Shown piece by piece: positions 54,011 through 63,005 of a stretch of 64,000 nt of DNA (position 1 is its first letter; every line of letters starts with the position of its first letter). The notes below the pieces were generated by a model. The model saw nothing but the letters and a program-made list of their open reading frames with translations, was not told the origin of the DNA and ran no database searches. The translations under genes and the position numbers were made by a program. This DNA is from Methylococcus mesophilus (GTDB lineage: Bacteria > Pseudomonadota > Gammaproteobacteria > Methylococcales > Methylococcaceae): contig NZ_CP110921.1 of NCBI RefSeq assembly GCF_026247885.1, positions 310,001-374,000 on the forward strand, in the 5' to 3' direction.

Positions 54011-55132
54011 TCAGCCCGTTAAAACGCGGGAGTTCCTCACATTGCGGAAGACGAGTGGTTTGTCTGCGCCAGGCTGCTGCGCCGAGGCGATGGCTTCCGC
54101 CACACGATGGTGGTGCGGAGACTTGCTGCAGACCGGATCGGCATCGGTCATGTCGCCGGTCATGAGATAGGCTTGGCAGCGGCAGCCACCGAAGTCTTTT
54201 TCCTTCTCCGGACAGCTGCGGCAGGGTTCCTTCATCCAGCCGTAGCCGCGGAAGCGGTTGAAGGCGGTCGATTCGTACCAGATTTCCCTTACGCTGAAGT
54301 CGCGTACGCTGGGGCAGTTCAGCCCTGGCAGTTCGCGGGCGGCGTGGCAGGGCAGGGCGATGCCGTCCGGCGCGACGGTGAGGAAGGTGGTGCCCCAGCC
54401 GTTCATGCACGCCTTGGGCCGGTCTTCGTAGTAGTCCGGGACGACGTAGTAAATCTTCATCCGCCCCTTGACCTTCTCCTTGTAGGCCTGGGCGATCGTT
54501 TCGGCTTCGGCGAACTGTTCGCGGGTCGGAAGTAAATGGTCCCGGTTGAGCAGCGCCCAGCCGTAATACTGGGTGTTGGCCAGTTCCAGGTAATCCGCCC
54601 CGAGCTCCTCGGCCATCTCCAGGATCTGCCGCATCTGGTGGATGTTCTGGCGGTGGATGACGACGCACAGCACCATCGGATAGCCGTGCTTCTTCACCCA
54701 GCGGGCGACGTCGAGTTTGTGCTCGTAGGAGGCGGTGCCGGCGAGTTCATCGTTCAACAGCTTTTCCGGTGACTGGATGCTGACCTGGATGTGGTCGAGG
54801 CCGGCCGATTTCAGCTCGGCGATGCGGGCTTCGTCCAGGCCGTAGCCGGAGGTGATGAGGTTGGTGTAATAGCCGAGCTGGCGGGCGTGCGCGACGATCT
54901 CCGCCAAGTCGCGGCGGGTCAGCGGTTCGCCGCCGGAAAGTCCGAGCTGCACGGCGCCGAGCGTGCGGGCCTCGCTCAGCACCCGCTTCCACTCCTCGGT
55001 GCTCAGCTCATTTCCTAAGCGGGCGTAGTCCAGTGGATTGGAGCAATAGGGGCATTGCAGCGGACAGGAATAGGTCAGCTCCGCCAGCAGCCAGCGAGGT
55101 TTACTGAGGGACGAATTCTCTGATCCAGCCAT
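54011..55132 (-). CDS. pqqE: PQQ biosynthesis radical SAM enzyme PqqE
   Basis: Links Glu16 and Tyr20 of PqqA through a C-C bond, the first chemical step of PQQ synthesis. 373 residues. Radical SAM cluster C23-x3-C27-x2-C30 lies in [11 protein letters not shown], followed by [14 protein letters not shown]-type C-terminal domain contains the auxiliary cluster ligands in [18 protein letters not shown] and DPVCSKSP. The start overlaps the pqqD 3' end by 32 bases. Last gene of the pqq operon. Length is normal. Confidence 0.96.
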   Translation of the reverse strand: MAGSENSSLSKPRWLLAELTYSCPLQCPYCSNPLDYARLGNELSTEEWKRVLSEARTLGAVQLGLSGGEPLTRRDLAEIVAHARQLGYYTNLITSGYGLDEARIAELKSAGLDHIQVSIQSPEKLLNDELAGTASYEHKLDVARWVKKHGYPMVLCVVIHRQNIHQMRQILEMAEELGADYLELANTQYYGWALLNRDHLLPTREQFAEAETIAQAYKEKVKGRMKIYYVVPDYYEDRPKACMNGWGTTFLTVAPDGIALPCHAARELPGLNCPSVRDFSVREIWYESTAFNRFRGYGWMKEPCRSCPEKEKDFGGCRCQAYLMTGDMTDADPVCSKSPHHHRVAEAIASAQQPGADKPLVFRNVRNSRVLTG

Positions 55133-55382
55133 TGTTCAAGGCACTTTCGAGCATTTCGCGCACATCGGCTTCGATTCCGGTAGCCTCGTATTTTTGCTCC
55201 AGCTTCTCCACGATGCTGGTGAGATTGTTTTGTCCGTCGCAAAGTTCCAGAATCGCGGCGGCGGTGTCGTTCAGTTCGATCATGCCCTCGGGGTAGAGCA
55301 TGACGTGGCGCTGCTGGGCTTCCTCCCATTGCAGGCGCAGCAGGGGCGAAATTTCCAGCAGGGTATCGGGTTGTAGGCTCAT
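55101..55382 (-). CDS. pqqD: PQQ biosynthesis peptide chaperone PqqD
   Basis: RiPP recognition element that binds the PqqA leader and presents it to PqqE. 93 residues from the ATG at 55382 ([13 protein letters not shown]). Contains the family's [30 protein letters not shown] and a winged-helix fold through [17 protein letters not shown] longer upstream frame lies inside pqqC and is rejected. It begins five bases after the pqqC stop and overlaps pqqE. Confidence 0.94.
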   Translation of the reverse strand: MSLQPDTLLEISPLLRLQWEEAQQRHVMLYPEGMIELNDTAAAILELCDGQNNLTSIVEKLEQKYEATGIEADVREMLESALNNGWIREFVPQ

Positions 55383-55387
55383 GCGGA

Positions 55388-56113
55388 TCAGGCGATGTTG
55401 AAATAGGGCGGTTTCTTGTCGACGTATGCCAGATACATGGCATCCAGCATCGACCACAGGATGTCGAGCTTGAACTGGAGGATTTCCAGCGCCCGCTCCT
55501 GCTGTTCGCGGGTCTTGAAGTGATCCAGGGTGATCTCGATGCCGTGCTCGACGTCGCGGCTGGCCTGGGTCACCCGCTTGCGGAAGTAGGCCAGGCCGTC
55601 GGCGGCGATCCAGGGGTACAGGTCCGGCCAGCCGGCCAGGCGCTGCTTATGGATGGTCGGCGCGAACAGCTCGGTCAGCGAAGAGCAGGCGGCTTCCTGC
55701 CAAGTCGCGGTGCGGGCGAAATTGACATAGGCGTCGACTGCGAAACGCACGCCGGGCAGCACGTGCTTGAGCGAAACCAAGTCGTCCCGGTCCAGACCGC
55801 AGGCGATACCGAGCTGGATCCAGGCTTCTATGCCGCCGGGATCGTCGCCGTAGCCGTCGTGATCCATCACGCGCTGCATCCATTTGCGGCGGGTTTCGCG
55901 GTCCGGACAGTTGGCCATGATGGCCGAATCCTTGCGCGGAATGGCAATCTGGTAGTAGAAGCGGTTCGCCACCCAGCCCTGGATCTGCTCGCGGTTCAGT
56001 TCGCCGTTCGCCATCATCACGTGGTAAGGATGATGGATGTGATAGAACTTGTCCCTGGCGCGCAGCCGGGCTTCGAATTCGTCGCGGCTCCAGGGGGTCG
56101 TATCTTGGCTCAT
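55388..56113 (-). CDS. pqqC: Pyrroloquinoline-quinone synthase PqqC
   Basis: Cofactor-free oxidase carrying out the final ring closure and eight-electron oxidation to PQQ. 241 residues from the ATG at 56113. Visible hallmarks are [12 protein letters not shown] at the start, [21 protein letters not shown] and the [14 protein letters not shown] region, with several active-site His. The open frame continues upstream into pqqB without homology. It begins eight bases after pqqB. Normal length. Confidence 0.96.
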   Translation of the reverse strand: MSQDTTPWSRDEFEARLRARDKFYHIHHPYHVMMANGELNREQIQGWVANRFYYQIAIPRKDSAIMANCPDRETRRKWMQRVMDHDGYGDDPGGIEAWIQLGIACGLDRDDLVSLKHVLPGVRFAVDAYVNFARTATWQEAACSSLTELFAPTIHKQRLAGWPDLYPWIAADGLAYFRKRVTQASRDVEHGIEITLDHFKTREQQERALEILQFKLDILWSMLDAMYLAYVDKKPPYFNIA

Positions 56114-56121
56114 GGGATTCC

Positions 56122-57036
56122 TCACAAAACGATTTCCAAACCGTCGTAGGCGACTTCGACCCCGGCTTCGGTCAGGGCCTGGCGCTGCAGCGAATCTTCG
56201 TCCAGAATCGGGTTGGTGTTGTTGATGTGGATCAAGACCTTGCGGGCGTCCGGCAAGGTATTCAAGACTTCCAGCATGCCGCCGTCGCCGGACTGCGGCA
56301 AATGGCCCATCTCCCGCGCCAGCTTGTCGCAGATGCCGGCATGGTGCATCTCGTCCTCGCGCCAGAAGGTGCCGTCGACCAGCAGGCAGTCCGCCGCTTC
56401 CATGGCGGCGCGGACGTGCGGTTCGATCTCCCCCAGCCCAGGCGCATAGTAGAGCTTGCGGCCGTTCTCCAAGTTTTCGACGATCACGCCGATGTTGTCG
56501 CCGTCGTGCGGATCCTGGCGATGGGGCGAATAGGGCGGCGCCTTGCTTTTCAGCGAGTGGGTCGAGAATTTCAGGCCGTCGATGCCGGGGATCGCGAAGC
56601 TGCCGCCGTCCAGCGGCACGGCATGGTGCTCCACCCCGCAATAATGCTCCAGCATCCGGAACAACGGAAAGCCGGTGGACAGATCCTGCTTCACCATCTC
56701 GGTGCAATAGACTTGCAAGGGACGGGTGGATTCGCGCAGCATCAAGAGGCCCGTGGTGTGGTCGATCTGGCTGTCGATCAGCACGATGGCGTGGATGCCG
56801 GTGTCGCGGACACCCTCGCGCGGATGGCTGGCCGGAAAAGCTTCGAGCTGGCTGCGGATGTCCGGCGATGCGTTGAACAGCACCCAGCGCCTGCCATCGG
56901 CGCTGACCGCGATCGAGGACTGGGTGCGGCCTCGGGCGTTGAGCTTGTTTTCCCGGAAGCGCCGGCAATTGTCGCACCGGCAGTTCCACTGCGGAAATCC
57001 GCCGCCGGCGCCGGCGCCGAGCACACGAATGATCAT
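56122..57036 (-). CDS. pqqB: PQQ biosynthesis protein PqqB
   Basis: Metallo-beta-lactamase-fold protein that hydroxylates a PQQ precursor tyrosine. 304 residues. It begins [18 protein letters not shown], followed by [10 protein letters not shown]-like Cys pairs ([10 protein letters not shown]) and [13 protein letters not shown], the metal-binding region of the family. The ATG at 57036 lies 86 bases after the pqqA stop. Between them is a terminator-like hairpin. Confidence 0.95.
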   Translation of the reverse strand: MIIRVLGAGAGGGFPQWNCRCDNCRRFRENKLNARGRTQSSIAVSADGRRWVLFNASPDIRSQLEAFPASHPREGVRDTGIHAIVLIDSQIDHTTGLLMLRESTRPLQVYCTEMVKQDLSTGFPLFRMLEHYCGVEHHAVPLDGGSFAIPGIDGLKFSTHSLKSKAPPYSPHRQDPHDGDNIGVIVENLENGRKLYYAPGLGEIEPHVRAAMEAADCLLVDGTFWREDEMHHAGICDKLAREMGHLPQSGDGGMLEVLNTLPDARKVLIHINNTNPILDEDSLQRQALTEAGVEVAYDGLEIVL

Positions 57037-57073
57037 AAGGAAACTTTTAGAGGTTTATGCTGCCGCGCAAACG

Positions 57074-57101
57074 AAAACGGGGCTCGAATGATCGAACCCC
57101 G
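57074..57101 (-). terminator. Terminator-like hairpin between pqqA and pqqB
   Basis: On the minus strand a 10-bp stem (arms 57092-57101 and 57078-57087, one G-U pair) closes a 4-base loop and is followed at once by TTTT, C, G and TTT. It starts 22 bases after the pqqA stop. It looks like a partial terminator giving more pqqA than pqqBCDE transcript, as known for pqq operons in other methylotrophs. Confidence 0.7.
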
Positions 57102-57122
57102 CTCTCGCACAGCCGTTTGGGA

Positions 57123-57197
57123 TTAACGGTTGTAGATGTACATGGTGACTTCGAAGCCGAAGCGCATGTCGTTGTAGCTCGGTTTTTCCCAACGCAT
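57123..57197 (-). CDS. pqqA: PQQ precursor peptide PqqA
   Basis: 24-residue peptide whose Glu and Tyr become PQQ. The frame from ATG 57197 to TAA 57123-57125 encodes MRWEKPSYNDMR then FGFEVTMYIYNR. Glu16 and Tyr20 have the invariant spacing (EVTMY). GGAGG lies 8 bases before the start. It is first in pqqABCDE and has its own promoter. The Trp/Pro/Tyr start is typical of PqqA. Confidence 0.96.
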   Translation of the reverse strand: MRWEKPSYNDMRFGFEVTMYIYNR

Positions 57198-57266
57198 CTT
57201 AATGTCCTCCAGATAATGTTATACGTCTGGTCTTCAAGAGAAAGAGCAGGTTACAGCTCGGCGGCC

Positions 57267-57295
57267 AGTATACGTACCGCTCCGGTTCGACGCAA
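57267..57295 (-). promoter_or_regulatory. Sigma-70-type promoter for pqqA
   Basis: Read on minus: TTGCGT (57290-57295), an exact 17-base spacer and TATACT (57267-57272, five of six to TATAAT). The predicted transcript start is about 60 bases before the pqqA ATG. No binding site for a specific regulator was recognised. Confidence 0.6.
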
Positions 57296-57368
57296 CAGAG
57301 TTTTTCCCGAAATGGAACCGTTGCCATCGTCCGGCGATGGTCTCCATTATTTAATGGGCGGGGGATGC

Positions 57369-57755
57369 TCACCCCTGGCCGGGGATCAGGCCGACAGAGC
57401 CGGGTTTGATCCGCTTGCATTGTACGACCACGTCTTCCAGATGACAGTGGAACCGGTCTCTGTCTCCGCCTCCGCCTTCCCCGCATTCCTCGCAGATCAC
57501 CTTGCCCGCGCTCTTGCGCTGTTCGACGTGCCAGCCATAACCTTGGGATTCACAGAATATCCTGGCGTGCTTTTTTAGATTGTATTCTTCGGACGCAGCT
57601 GCCTCGGCTTCCGTTCTCGCCGCGCATTTCTGCGGCGGGAGCGTATTGCCGATCAGGTCGCGATAGATGTACTCCGTGGCGAAGACGCTTCCGGGCAGCA
57701 CCGAGACCAGCGCCAGGAGCAGAAGTGAATAGACTTTCAAGCTTGTGTCGATCAT
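57369..57755 (-). CDS. Small secreted Cys-rich protein of unknown function
   Basis: 128 residues with a signal peptide (about 1-26, KVYSLLLLALVSVLPGSVFA). The mature part has six Cys (in QKCAARTE, IFCESQG, VICEECGEG, FHCHLED and VQCKRIK) and a Gly-rich loop, suggesting disulphides or metal binding in the periplasm. No family was recognised. It lies upstream of pqqA on the same strand with a separate start; palindromes CCATCG/CGATGG (57324-57340) and CCATTATTTAATGG (57344-57357) follow its stop. Confidence 0.6.
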   Translation of the reverse strand: MIDTSLKVYSLLLLALVSVLPGSVFATEYIYRDLIGNTLPPQKCAARTEAEAAASEEYNLKKHARIFCESQGYGWHVEQRKSAGKVICEECGEGGGGDRDRFHCHLEDVVVQCKRIKPGSVGLIPGQG

Positions 57756-57796
57756 GGGGATCTCCTTTCGGCAAAGCCGGTGATGCGGTTCTGGAT

Positions 57797-57973
57797 TCAG
57801 CTGAGAACGCGTATGTTCATGCGCGCGACTTCTTCGTTCTGCTGCGCCCGGATGGGATCGTATTTTTCGTTTTCGCTGAGCTTCGCCATCACGACTACGC
57901 CCACCAGCGCGGCCGTTGCCAGCGCGACGTATATCCAGAAATAGTCTTTCCCCGTCTGTGTCTCTTCGTTCAT
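57797..57973 (-). CDS. Small single-span membrane protein
   Basis: 58 residues from the ATG at 57973, preceded by GAGGAG 9 bases upstream. The N-terminus NEETQTGKDYF is followed by one membrane helix (WIYVALATAALVGVVVMA, about 12-30) and a charged tail (KLSENEKYDPIRAQQNEEVARMNIRVLS). The frame continues upstream without a good start. It is probably a real gene, encoded just before the secreted Cys-rich protein. No function is known. Confidence 0.6.
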   Translation of the reverse strand: MNEETQTGKDYFWIYVALATAALVGVVVMAKLSENEKYDPIRAQQNEEVARMNIRVLS

Positions 57974-58080
57974 CTTGTTGTTCTCCTCTCTTTCGTTCGT
58001 ATGCTCGTCTGCGTGAAGGCGGAGCCGTGTCCTCGCCGTAGCGGGCATGTCGGAGCTTTGCGTTTTCATGCAGGTTATAG

Positions 58081-58099
58081 TAGTTTCGTAACGAAACTA
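58081..58099. promoter_or_regulatory. Perfect palindrome in the SulP divergent region
   Basis: TAGTTTCG-TAA-CGAAACTA (58081-58099), an 8-bp inverted repeat with 3-base centre, the layout of a dimeric repressor site. On minus it is followed by TATAAC (a -10-like hexamer), so it could overlap a promoter of the small membrane protein gene. A TTGACA lies nearby on minus (58129-58134). Confidence 0.45.
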
Positions 58100-58382
58100 T
58101 GAACCAGGGTAGGCGTCATAAGATTCATTGTCAATACATGATTTAGTCGATACTTCCAGCCGCCTGTCCCGTGGGACTGGAAAGGGTGTCCGGGGAAATG
58201 GTTGATATCAACCAGATTGTTGAAATCCACCTCATCCGTATGGTGTAATTCAGCCACAGTCAAACGAGTTGGCGGAAGACCTGCGGTGTCCTCCGCCTGA
58301 ACGAATGAACTGGGCCGGGCTCAGCGGCGAACCCGCCGGCATGCCCGGGCCAGTTGTACCACACGAGTGGAAAGCATCAGAC

Positions 58383-59990
58383 ATGGTCAGAAAACATCTC
58401 GCGTACTATCTCGCACATCTCACGCAGGACATCCCGGCCGGCATCGTGGTCTTCCTGGTGGCGCTTCCGCTCTGTCTGGGCATTGCGCTGGCTTCCGGTG
58501 CACCCCTGCTTTCGGGCGTGGTTGCAGGCATCGTCGGTGGGCTGGTCGTCAGCTGGGCCAGCGGGTCCCAGTTGAGCGTGTCGGGCCCGGCCGCGGGCCT
58601 TACCGTCATCGTACTGCAAGGCATTGAAAAGCTCGGCGGCTTCGAGCACTTTCTGCTCGCCCTGATCCTGGCGGGGCTGATGCAGCTCGCTCTCGGTTTC
58701 CTCAGGGCGGGAACCATCGGCGCCTATTTCCCGTCGTCCGTCATCAAAGGCATGCTCTCGGCCATCGGGCTGATTCTGATCACCAAGCAACTCCCCCACG
58801 CCGTCGGCTACGGCCAGGACATCATGGGTGAGGAGACCTACCTGCCTCAGGACGCGGAGGGTACTTTCTCGGAACTGCTGCACGCGATGGAGTCGATTTC
58901 ACCGGGCGCAACGGTGGTGAGTGCGGTCGCCATAGCCATCATGGTGCTGTGGGAGTCCCGTCTTATCCGCTCCGCCCCGCTCCTGGCGCAGATTCCAGGT
59001 CCACTGGCGGCGATACTCTGGGCGGTGGGGTTCAATCTCTCGATGGCGGGGTCGTCGCTGGAGATCGCACCGGAGCATATGGTTCAGCTTCCGGACATCC
59101 GGGGTTTCGAGGATCTGGCCGGCCGGCTCGTATTTCCGGATTTCAGCCGGATCATGGACCCGGCGGTTTACGCAGTAGCATTCACGATCGCCGTCATCGC
59201 CAGTCTGGAAACCCTGCTCAGTCTGGAAGCGGTCGACAAGCTTGATCCGCTGAGGAGGGTGGCGCCGACCAACCGGGAGTTGAAGGCGCAGGGCGCCGGC
59301 AACCTCTTGGCTGGCCTGTTGGGCGGGCTGCCGATCACAGCTGTCATTGTCCGCTCGTCGGCAAACATAAACGCCGGCGGGCGTACCAAGGTGGCTTGCT
59401 TCATCCACGGCCTCCTGCTGCTGTTGAGCGTGGGCTTCCTCGCCCGCTATCTCAACCACATCCCCCTGGCGGCGCTGGCGGCAATCCTGCTGATGACGGG
59501 CTACAAGCTGGCCAAGCCGGCAATGGTGGTGCAGATGTACCGCAAGGGGGCGACCCAGTTCATCCCATTCGCGGTCACCGTCATGGCAATACTGGCCACC
59601 GATCTGCTCAAAGGGATCGCCGTCGGCGTCGCCTGCGGTCTGTATTACGTCATCCGGGCGAACTTCCACGCCGCCATTTCTCTCACCCGTCACGGCAATC
59701 ATTATCTGCTGCGGCTACGCAAGGACGTCTCGTTCCTGAACAAGGCCCTGCTGCGTGAGCAATTGGACCAGGTCGAGCCCGACAGCGAGCTGATCATCGA
59801 CGGAACCTATGCCGAATTCGTAGATCAGGACATCCTGGAAACCATCGAGGACTTCGTTGAGGCCGCGCGCGATGACCGTATAGTGGTTCATCTGAAGAAT
59901 CTGAGAACTGCGCAGGGGCATGCCGGCCGAGACTCGGAGAGCCGGCAAGGCGAGGCCGAGGCGGCCCCCATGTATAAGATTTCCGGCTGA
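58383..59990 (+). CDS. SulP-family anion transporter, probable bicarbonate uptake
   Basis: 535 residues from the ATG at 58383 (GGAAAG upstream); in-frame starts at 58269 (TTG) and 58305 would extend it. About 10-12 membrane helices, with SulP signatures SVSGPAAGLTVIVLQ and LGGLPITAVIVRSSANINAGG, which mark the inner-membrane permease. The C-terminus (about 445-520) is a reduced STAS-like domain (ELIIDGTYAEFVDQDILETIEDF). It is directly followed by beta-carbonic anhydrase, as in known SulP/carbonic-anhydrase bicarbonate systems. Sulfate transport is the alternative; the context favours bicarbonate. Confidence 0.85.
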   Translation: MVRKHLAYYLAHLTQDIPAGIVVFLVALPLCLGIALASGAPLLSGVVAGIVGGLVVSWASGSQLSVSGPAAGLTVIVLQGIEKLGGFEHFLLALILAGLMQLALGFLRAGTIGAYFPSSVIKGMLSAIGLILITKQLPHAVGYGQDIMGEETYLPQDAEGTFSELLHAMESISPGATVVSAVAIAIMVLWESRLIRSAPLLAQIPGPLAAILWAVGFNLSMAGSSLEIAPEHMVQLPDIRGFEDLAGRLVFPDFSRIMDPAVYAVAFTIAVIASLETLLSLEAVDKLDPLRRVAPTNRELKAQGAGNLLAGLLGGLPITAVIVRSSANINAGGRTKVACFIHGLLLLLSVGFLARYLNHIPLAALAAILLMTGYKLAKPAMVVQMYRKGATQFIPFAVTVMAILATDLLKGIAVGVACGLYYVIRANFHAAISLTRHGNHYLLRLRKDVSFLNKALLREQLDQVEPDSELIIDGTYAEFVDQDILETIEDFVEAARDDRIVVHLKNLRTAQGHAGRDSESRQGEAEAAPMYKISG

Positions 59991-60045
59991 ATCCCTGGCC
60001 GGCAGAACATTCACCGTTCCCTTCAAAACATCAAAGAGCAGACTC

Positions 60046-60690
60046 ATGGAAGCTTTCGAGCGAATGCTGTTGGAAAACAAAGCCTGGGCCAAGGATCAGA
60101 CACTGAAGGACTCGGGTTATTTCGAGCGGCTGGCGGCCGATCAGAATCCCGCCGTGCTCTGGATCGGTTGTTCGGACAGCCGGGTGCCGGCGGAAATCAT
60201 CGTCCATGCCCAGCCCGGTGAAATCTTCGTGCACCGAAACATTGCCAACCAGTTGGTCACGACCGATTTTAACGGTTTGAGCGTCTTGCAGTACGCGGTC
60301 GACGTCCTCAAGGTCCGCGACGTCGTCGTCTGCGGACACTACAACTGCGGGGGCATCAGGGCCGCGCTGCAGAAGCAGAGCGCGAAGCTCCTGATCGTGA
60401 ACAAATGGCTGAAACACATCAAGGACGTCTACCGGCTGCATGCCGACGAGATAGAGGCCCTGGGCAGCGAGGAGGAGCGTGTCGGCCGCCTGGTCGAGCT
60501 GAACGTGATCGAGCAGGTCTACAATCTGGCCCACACCTCGATCATCCAGCAGAGCTGGAAGCGGGAGCACGGTCCGACCCTGCACGGCTTGGTATACGGA
60601 CTGCAGGACGGACTCCTCAAACAGTTGATCACCTTGCCTGCCGGCAGCGAGGTTGGCCCCATTTACCAGTACGTCGATTTTTCCGAATAG
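60046..60690 (+). CDS. can: Beta-class carbonic anhydrase
   Basis: Interconverts CO2 and bicarbonate in the cytoplasm. 214 residues from the ATG at 60046. Zn ligands Cys42 (GCSDSR), His98 and Cys101 (CGHYNCGG); catalytic dyad Asp44/Arg46. Length and motifs match E. coli Can. It starts 55 bases after the SulP transporter gene, so both probably form one operon that supplies bicarbonate for carboxylases; assimilation of CO2 is known in Methylococcus. Confidence 0.93.
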   Translation: MEAFERMLLENKAWAKDQTLKDSGYFERLAADQNPAVLWIGCSDSRVPAEIIVHAQPGEIFVHRNIANQLVTTDFNGLSVLQYAVDVLKVRDVVVCGHYNCGGIRAALQKQSAKLLIVNKWLKHIKDVYRLHADEIEALGSEEERVGRLVELNVIEQVYNLAHTSIIQQSWKREHGPTLHGLVYGLQDGLLKQLITLPAGSEVGPIYQYVDFSE

Positions 60691-60743
60691 CGCGGGTATC
60701 CTGATCCGCAGCTTGGCAAATAGGCTGAATCCAGGAGCCGGAC

Positions 60744-61379
60744 ATGAGCGAGTCCCCCGACGCTACCGAAACGGTCCGCCATCGTTACGACCGCATCGCG
60801 CCTTTCTTCGACTTCATCGAAGGCGCCATGGAAGCCATGTGGTTCAAACCCTGGCGACACCGCGTCTGGAGCCTGATCGAGGGCGAACGCGTGCTCGAGG
60901 TCGGCGTCGGGACGGGCAAGAACCTCGCGTTCCACCCCGCAGGGCGGCATGTCACCGCGGTGGATTTCAGCGAGCGGATGCTGCGCCGGGCCCGCGAGCG
61001 CGCGGCTCGGCTCGGTGTCGGGAGCGATCTGAGACTCATGAATGTCCAGGCTCTGGCATTTGCCGACGGCGAGTTCGACACGGTCGTCGGTACCTTCGTG
61101 TTCTGTTCGGTGCCCGATCCGCTCCGCGGCCTCGGGGAGTTGCGGCGAGCCCTGAAACCGGGAGGCAAGCTCGTCCTGCTGGAACACGTACGTTCGGAAC
61201 GGAAAGCAGCCGGATGGGTAATGGACTTGCTCGATCCCTGGGTTTCCCGCCTGGTCGGCGCTCACATCAATCGCCGCACGGTGGAGAATGTGGAAGCCTC
61301 CGGATTCCGGCTGGAACGGGTCGAACGGCTGAACGCCCTGGTGCGGCTGATAGAGGCGCGCAGTCCGTACCCTGCTTGA
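60744..61379 (+). CDS. Class I SAM-dependent methyltransferase (UbiE-like)
   Basis: 211 residues. SAM motif I VLEVGVGTGKN (50-60), motif II ALAFADGEFDTVVG and motif III ALKPGGKLVLLEHVRSE. It resembles membrane-lipid or quinone methyltransferases such as the phosphatidylethanolamine N-methyltransferase/UbiE group, with FFDFIEGAME near the N-terminus. A hydrophobic C-terminal part follows. It starts 53 bases after the anhydrase gene with a GGAG ribosome site. The substrate is not determined. Confidence 0.8.
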   Translation: MSESPDATETVRHRYDRIAPFFDFIEGAMEAMWFKPWRHRVWSLIEGERVLEVGVGTGKNLAFHPAGRHVTAVDFSERMLRRARERAARLGVGSDLRLMNVQALAFADGEFDTVVGTFVFCSVPDPLRGLGELRRALKPGGKLVLLEHVRSERKAAGWVMDLLDPWVSRLVGAHINRRTVENVEASGFRLERVERLNALVRLIEARSPYPA

Positions 61380-61387
61380 GGGGCTGC

Positions 61388-61795
61388 TCAGGCGGACTTG
61401 ATCCCTTGAGCCTTCACCAGGGTCAGGGTGTTCCTGGATGCCTCCACCCGATATTCGATGCTGTCGAAGCAGGCGGCGATCAGGGGCCAGCCACGGCCGG
61501 ATTCTTCGAAGGGCTCCGGAAAATCGCTGCGCGGAGGCCAGTGGGGGAGGGGTTGGCCGCTGTCCTCGATCTCGATCGAAATGCTGTGGGGGGCACGGTT
61601 CCATGACACCGTGACCGGTTCGCTGGCCCCCCCGTGCAGGATGATGTTGTTCAAGGCTTCGACGATGCCGAGTTCGATGCGGGCGGCATCCACCGGTGAA
61701 ATGTCGGCGGCGAAGCACAAGGCGCGGATCGTCACGCCCACCAGATTGACGTTGTTCGCTTCGCTGCTGATGGCGAGCCGGATGGCCTGATACAT
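61388..61795 (-). CDS. Anti-sigma-type serine kinase/ATPase (RsbW-like)
   Basis: 135-residue GHKL ATPase. N-box ELGIVEALNNIILHG, G1-like EDSGQPLPHWPP and G2-like ESGRGWPLIAACFDSIEYR are present, typical of small anti-sigma factors or switch kinases without a histidine kinase domain. It is encoded four bases after the response-regulator/PP2C gene on the same strand, a pair usual for partner-switching. Its antagonist or target is not in the window. Confidence 0.82.
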   Translation of the reverse strand: MYQAIRLAISSEANNVNLVGVTIRALCFAADISPVDAARIELGIVEALNNIILHGGASEPVTVSWNRAPHSISIEIEDSGQPLPHWPPRSDFPEPFEESGRGWPLIAACFDSIEYRVEASRNTLTLVKAQGIKSA

Positions 61796-61799
61796 CGAA

Positions 61800-63005
61800 T
61801 CACTTCCTCTCTATGGCGACCAGCGAAATATCGTCCGTATAGCTGCCCTGGCCGCGCCAGGCGGACAGCGACTCTTCGAGCCGGCCAATCGCCTCCGCCA
61901 GCGGCAGATGGGCGGTCTCTTCCAGCAGGCGGCGGAAGCGTCCGCTGCCGAAAGCTTCCCCCGCCGGGCTCATGCATTCGGTGATCCCGTCGGAGTAGAC
62001 GAAGAGCCGGTCTCCCGGTGCGAGCCGGTGCGATTCCGAGGCATAGCGCCGGTTTGCGACTACACCCAGCGGCAGTCCGCGAACTGCACTTTCCTCGATC
62101 GTTCCCTTCTCTCGGTTCCACAGCAGCGGCGGCGGATGCCCGGCTGCACCGAGTTCGAGGCGGCCGGTCTCCCGGTCCAGTACGGCGTAGATCATGGTAG
62201 CGAAATAGCTGTTGGACTCGGGCTGGCCGGCGAAGAAGCGGTTCAATTCTTCCAGCATGCGATTGGGCGAAGGGCTCCCGCAGCCGGATGGTGTGCGAGT
62301 TCCTGCTTGGACCTCGAGCGATCGGCTTTGCGCCAGGCATTTGCTCAAGGCGACGGAAATCAGCGCCGATGACACGCCGTGACCGGAGACGTCGAGCTGG
62401 AACAGGGCAAGATGGCGATCGTCCAGCGGGAAGTAGCCGAACATATCTCCCGCCAGGAAATCGCTGGCGATGAACAGGGATCGGATTTCCAGGTCAGGCA
62501 GCGTCCACGGTTCGGGCAAGAGCGATTTCTGGATCGCGGCGGCTGTGGCCAGATCGTTACGGATGGTCTGATAGGCCTGTTTGAGCTCGCGGTTGACGTT
62601 CTCCAGCAGGCGGCTCCGCTCTTCGAGCTGCTGTTCCAACCGGACGATGCGCTCTCCCGCCCTGATCCGGACCCGCAGTTCCTCGCGGTCGACCGGCTTG
62701 ACCAGAAAATCGTCGGCCCCGGCTTCCATGCCATGCAGCAGCGAGTCCTTGTCGTCACGCCCGGTCAGGAGAATGAAATAGACGTAGTGGGGCAGCTTCA
62801 TCGACCGCACTCGGCGGCACAGCTCCTCGCCGTTCAGGTGAGGCATGTTCCAGTCGCTGATGACGAACTCGAAACGCTGGGACTGGAACTGCTCGAGGGC
62901 TTCACGCCCGTCCCGCGCCGAAGTGACCTCGTAGCCGAGCTTGCGGAGGTACACGGCGACCGCAAGTACCGAAATGGGGTCGTCGTCGACGAGGAGTATC
63001 CGCAC
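61800..63005 (-). CDS. Response regulator with PP2C-type (RsbU/SpoIIE) phosphatase
   Basis: 401 residues. Receiver domain 1-120 with the acidic pocket DDD (7-9), phosphoacceptor Asp51 (VISDWNMP), Thr81 and Lys103. A coiled linker (ERIVRLEQQLEERSRLLENVNRELKQAYQ) leads into a PPM/SpoIIE phosphatase with AAIQKSLLPEP, DFLAGDMFGYF, LFQLDVSGHGVSSAL and YSDGITE metal and catalytic motifs. It would dephosphorylate an anti-sigma antagonist in response to a sensor kinase. It starts immediately upstream of the kinase gene and follows a sugar-transferase gene that may be its output. Confidence 0.92.
   Translation of the reverse strand: MRILLVDDDPISVLAVAVYLRKLGYEVTSARDGREALEQFQSQRFEFVISDWNMPHLNGEELCRRVRSMKLPHYVYFILLTGRDDKDSLLHGMEAGADDFLVKPVDREELRVRIRAGERIVRLEQQLEERSRLLENVNRELKQAYQTIRNDLATAAAIQKSLLPEPWTLPDLEIRSLFIASDFLAGDMFGYFPLDDRHLALFQLDVSGHGVSSALISVALSKCLAQSRSLEVQAGTRTPSGCGSPSPNRMLEELNRFFAGQPESNSYFATMIYAVLDRETGRLELGAAGHPPPLLWNREKGTIEESAVRGLPLGVVANRRYASESHRLAPGDRLFVYSDGITECMSPAGEAFGSGRFRRLLEETAHLPLAEAIGRLEESLSAWRGQGSYTDDISLVAIERK

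Noticed and set aside
58075-58263. 62-residue minus-strand open frame upstream of the SulP gene
   Set aside because: No family or ribosome site; it overlaps the palindrome and promoter-like region.
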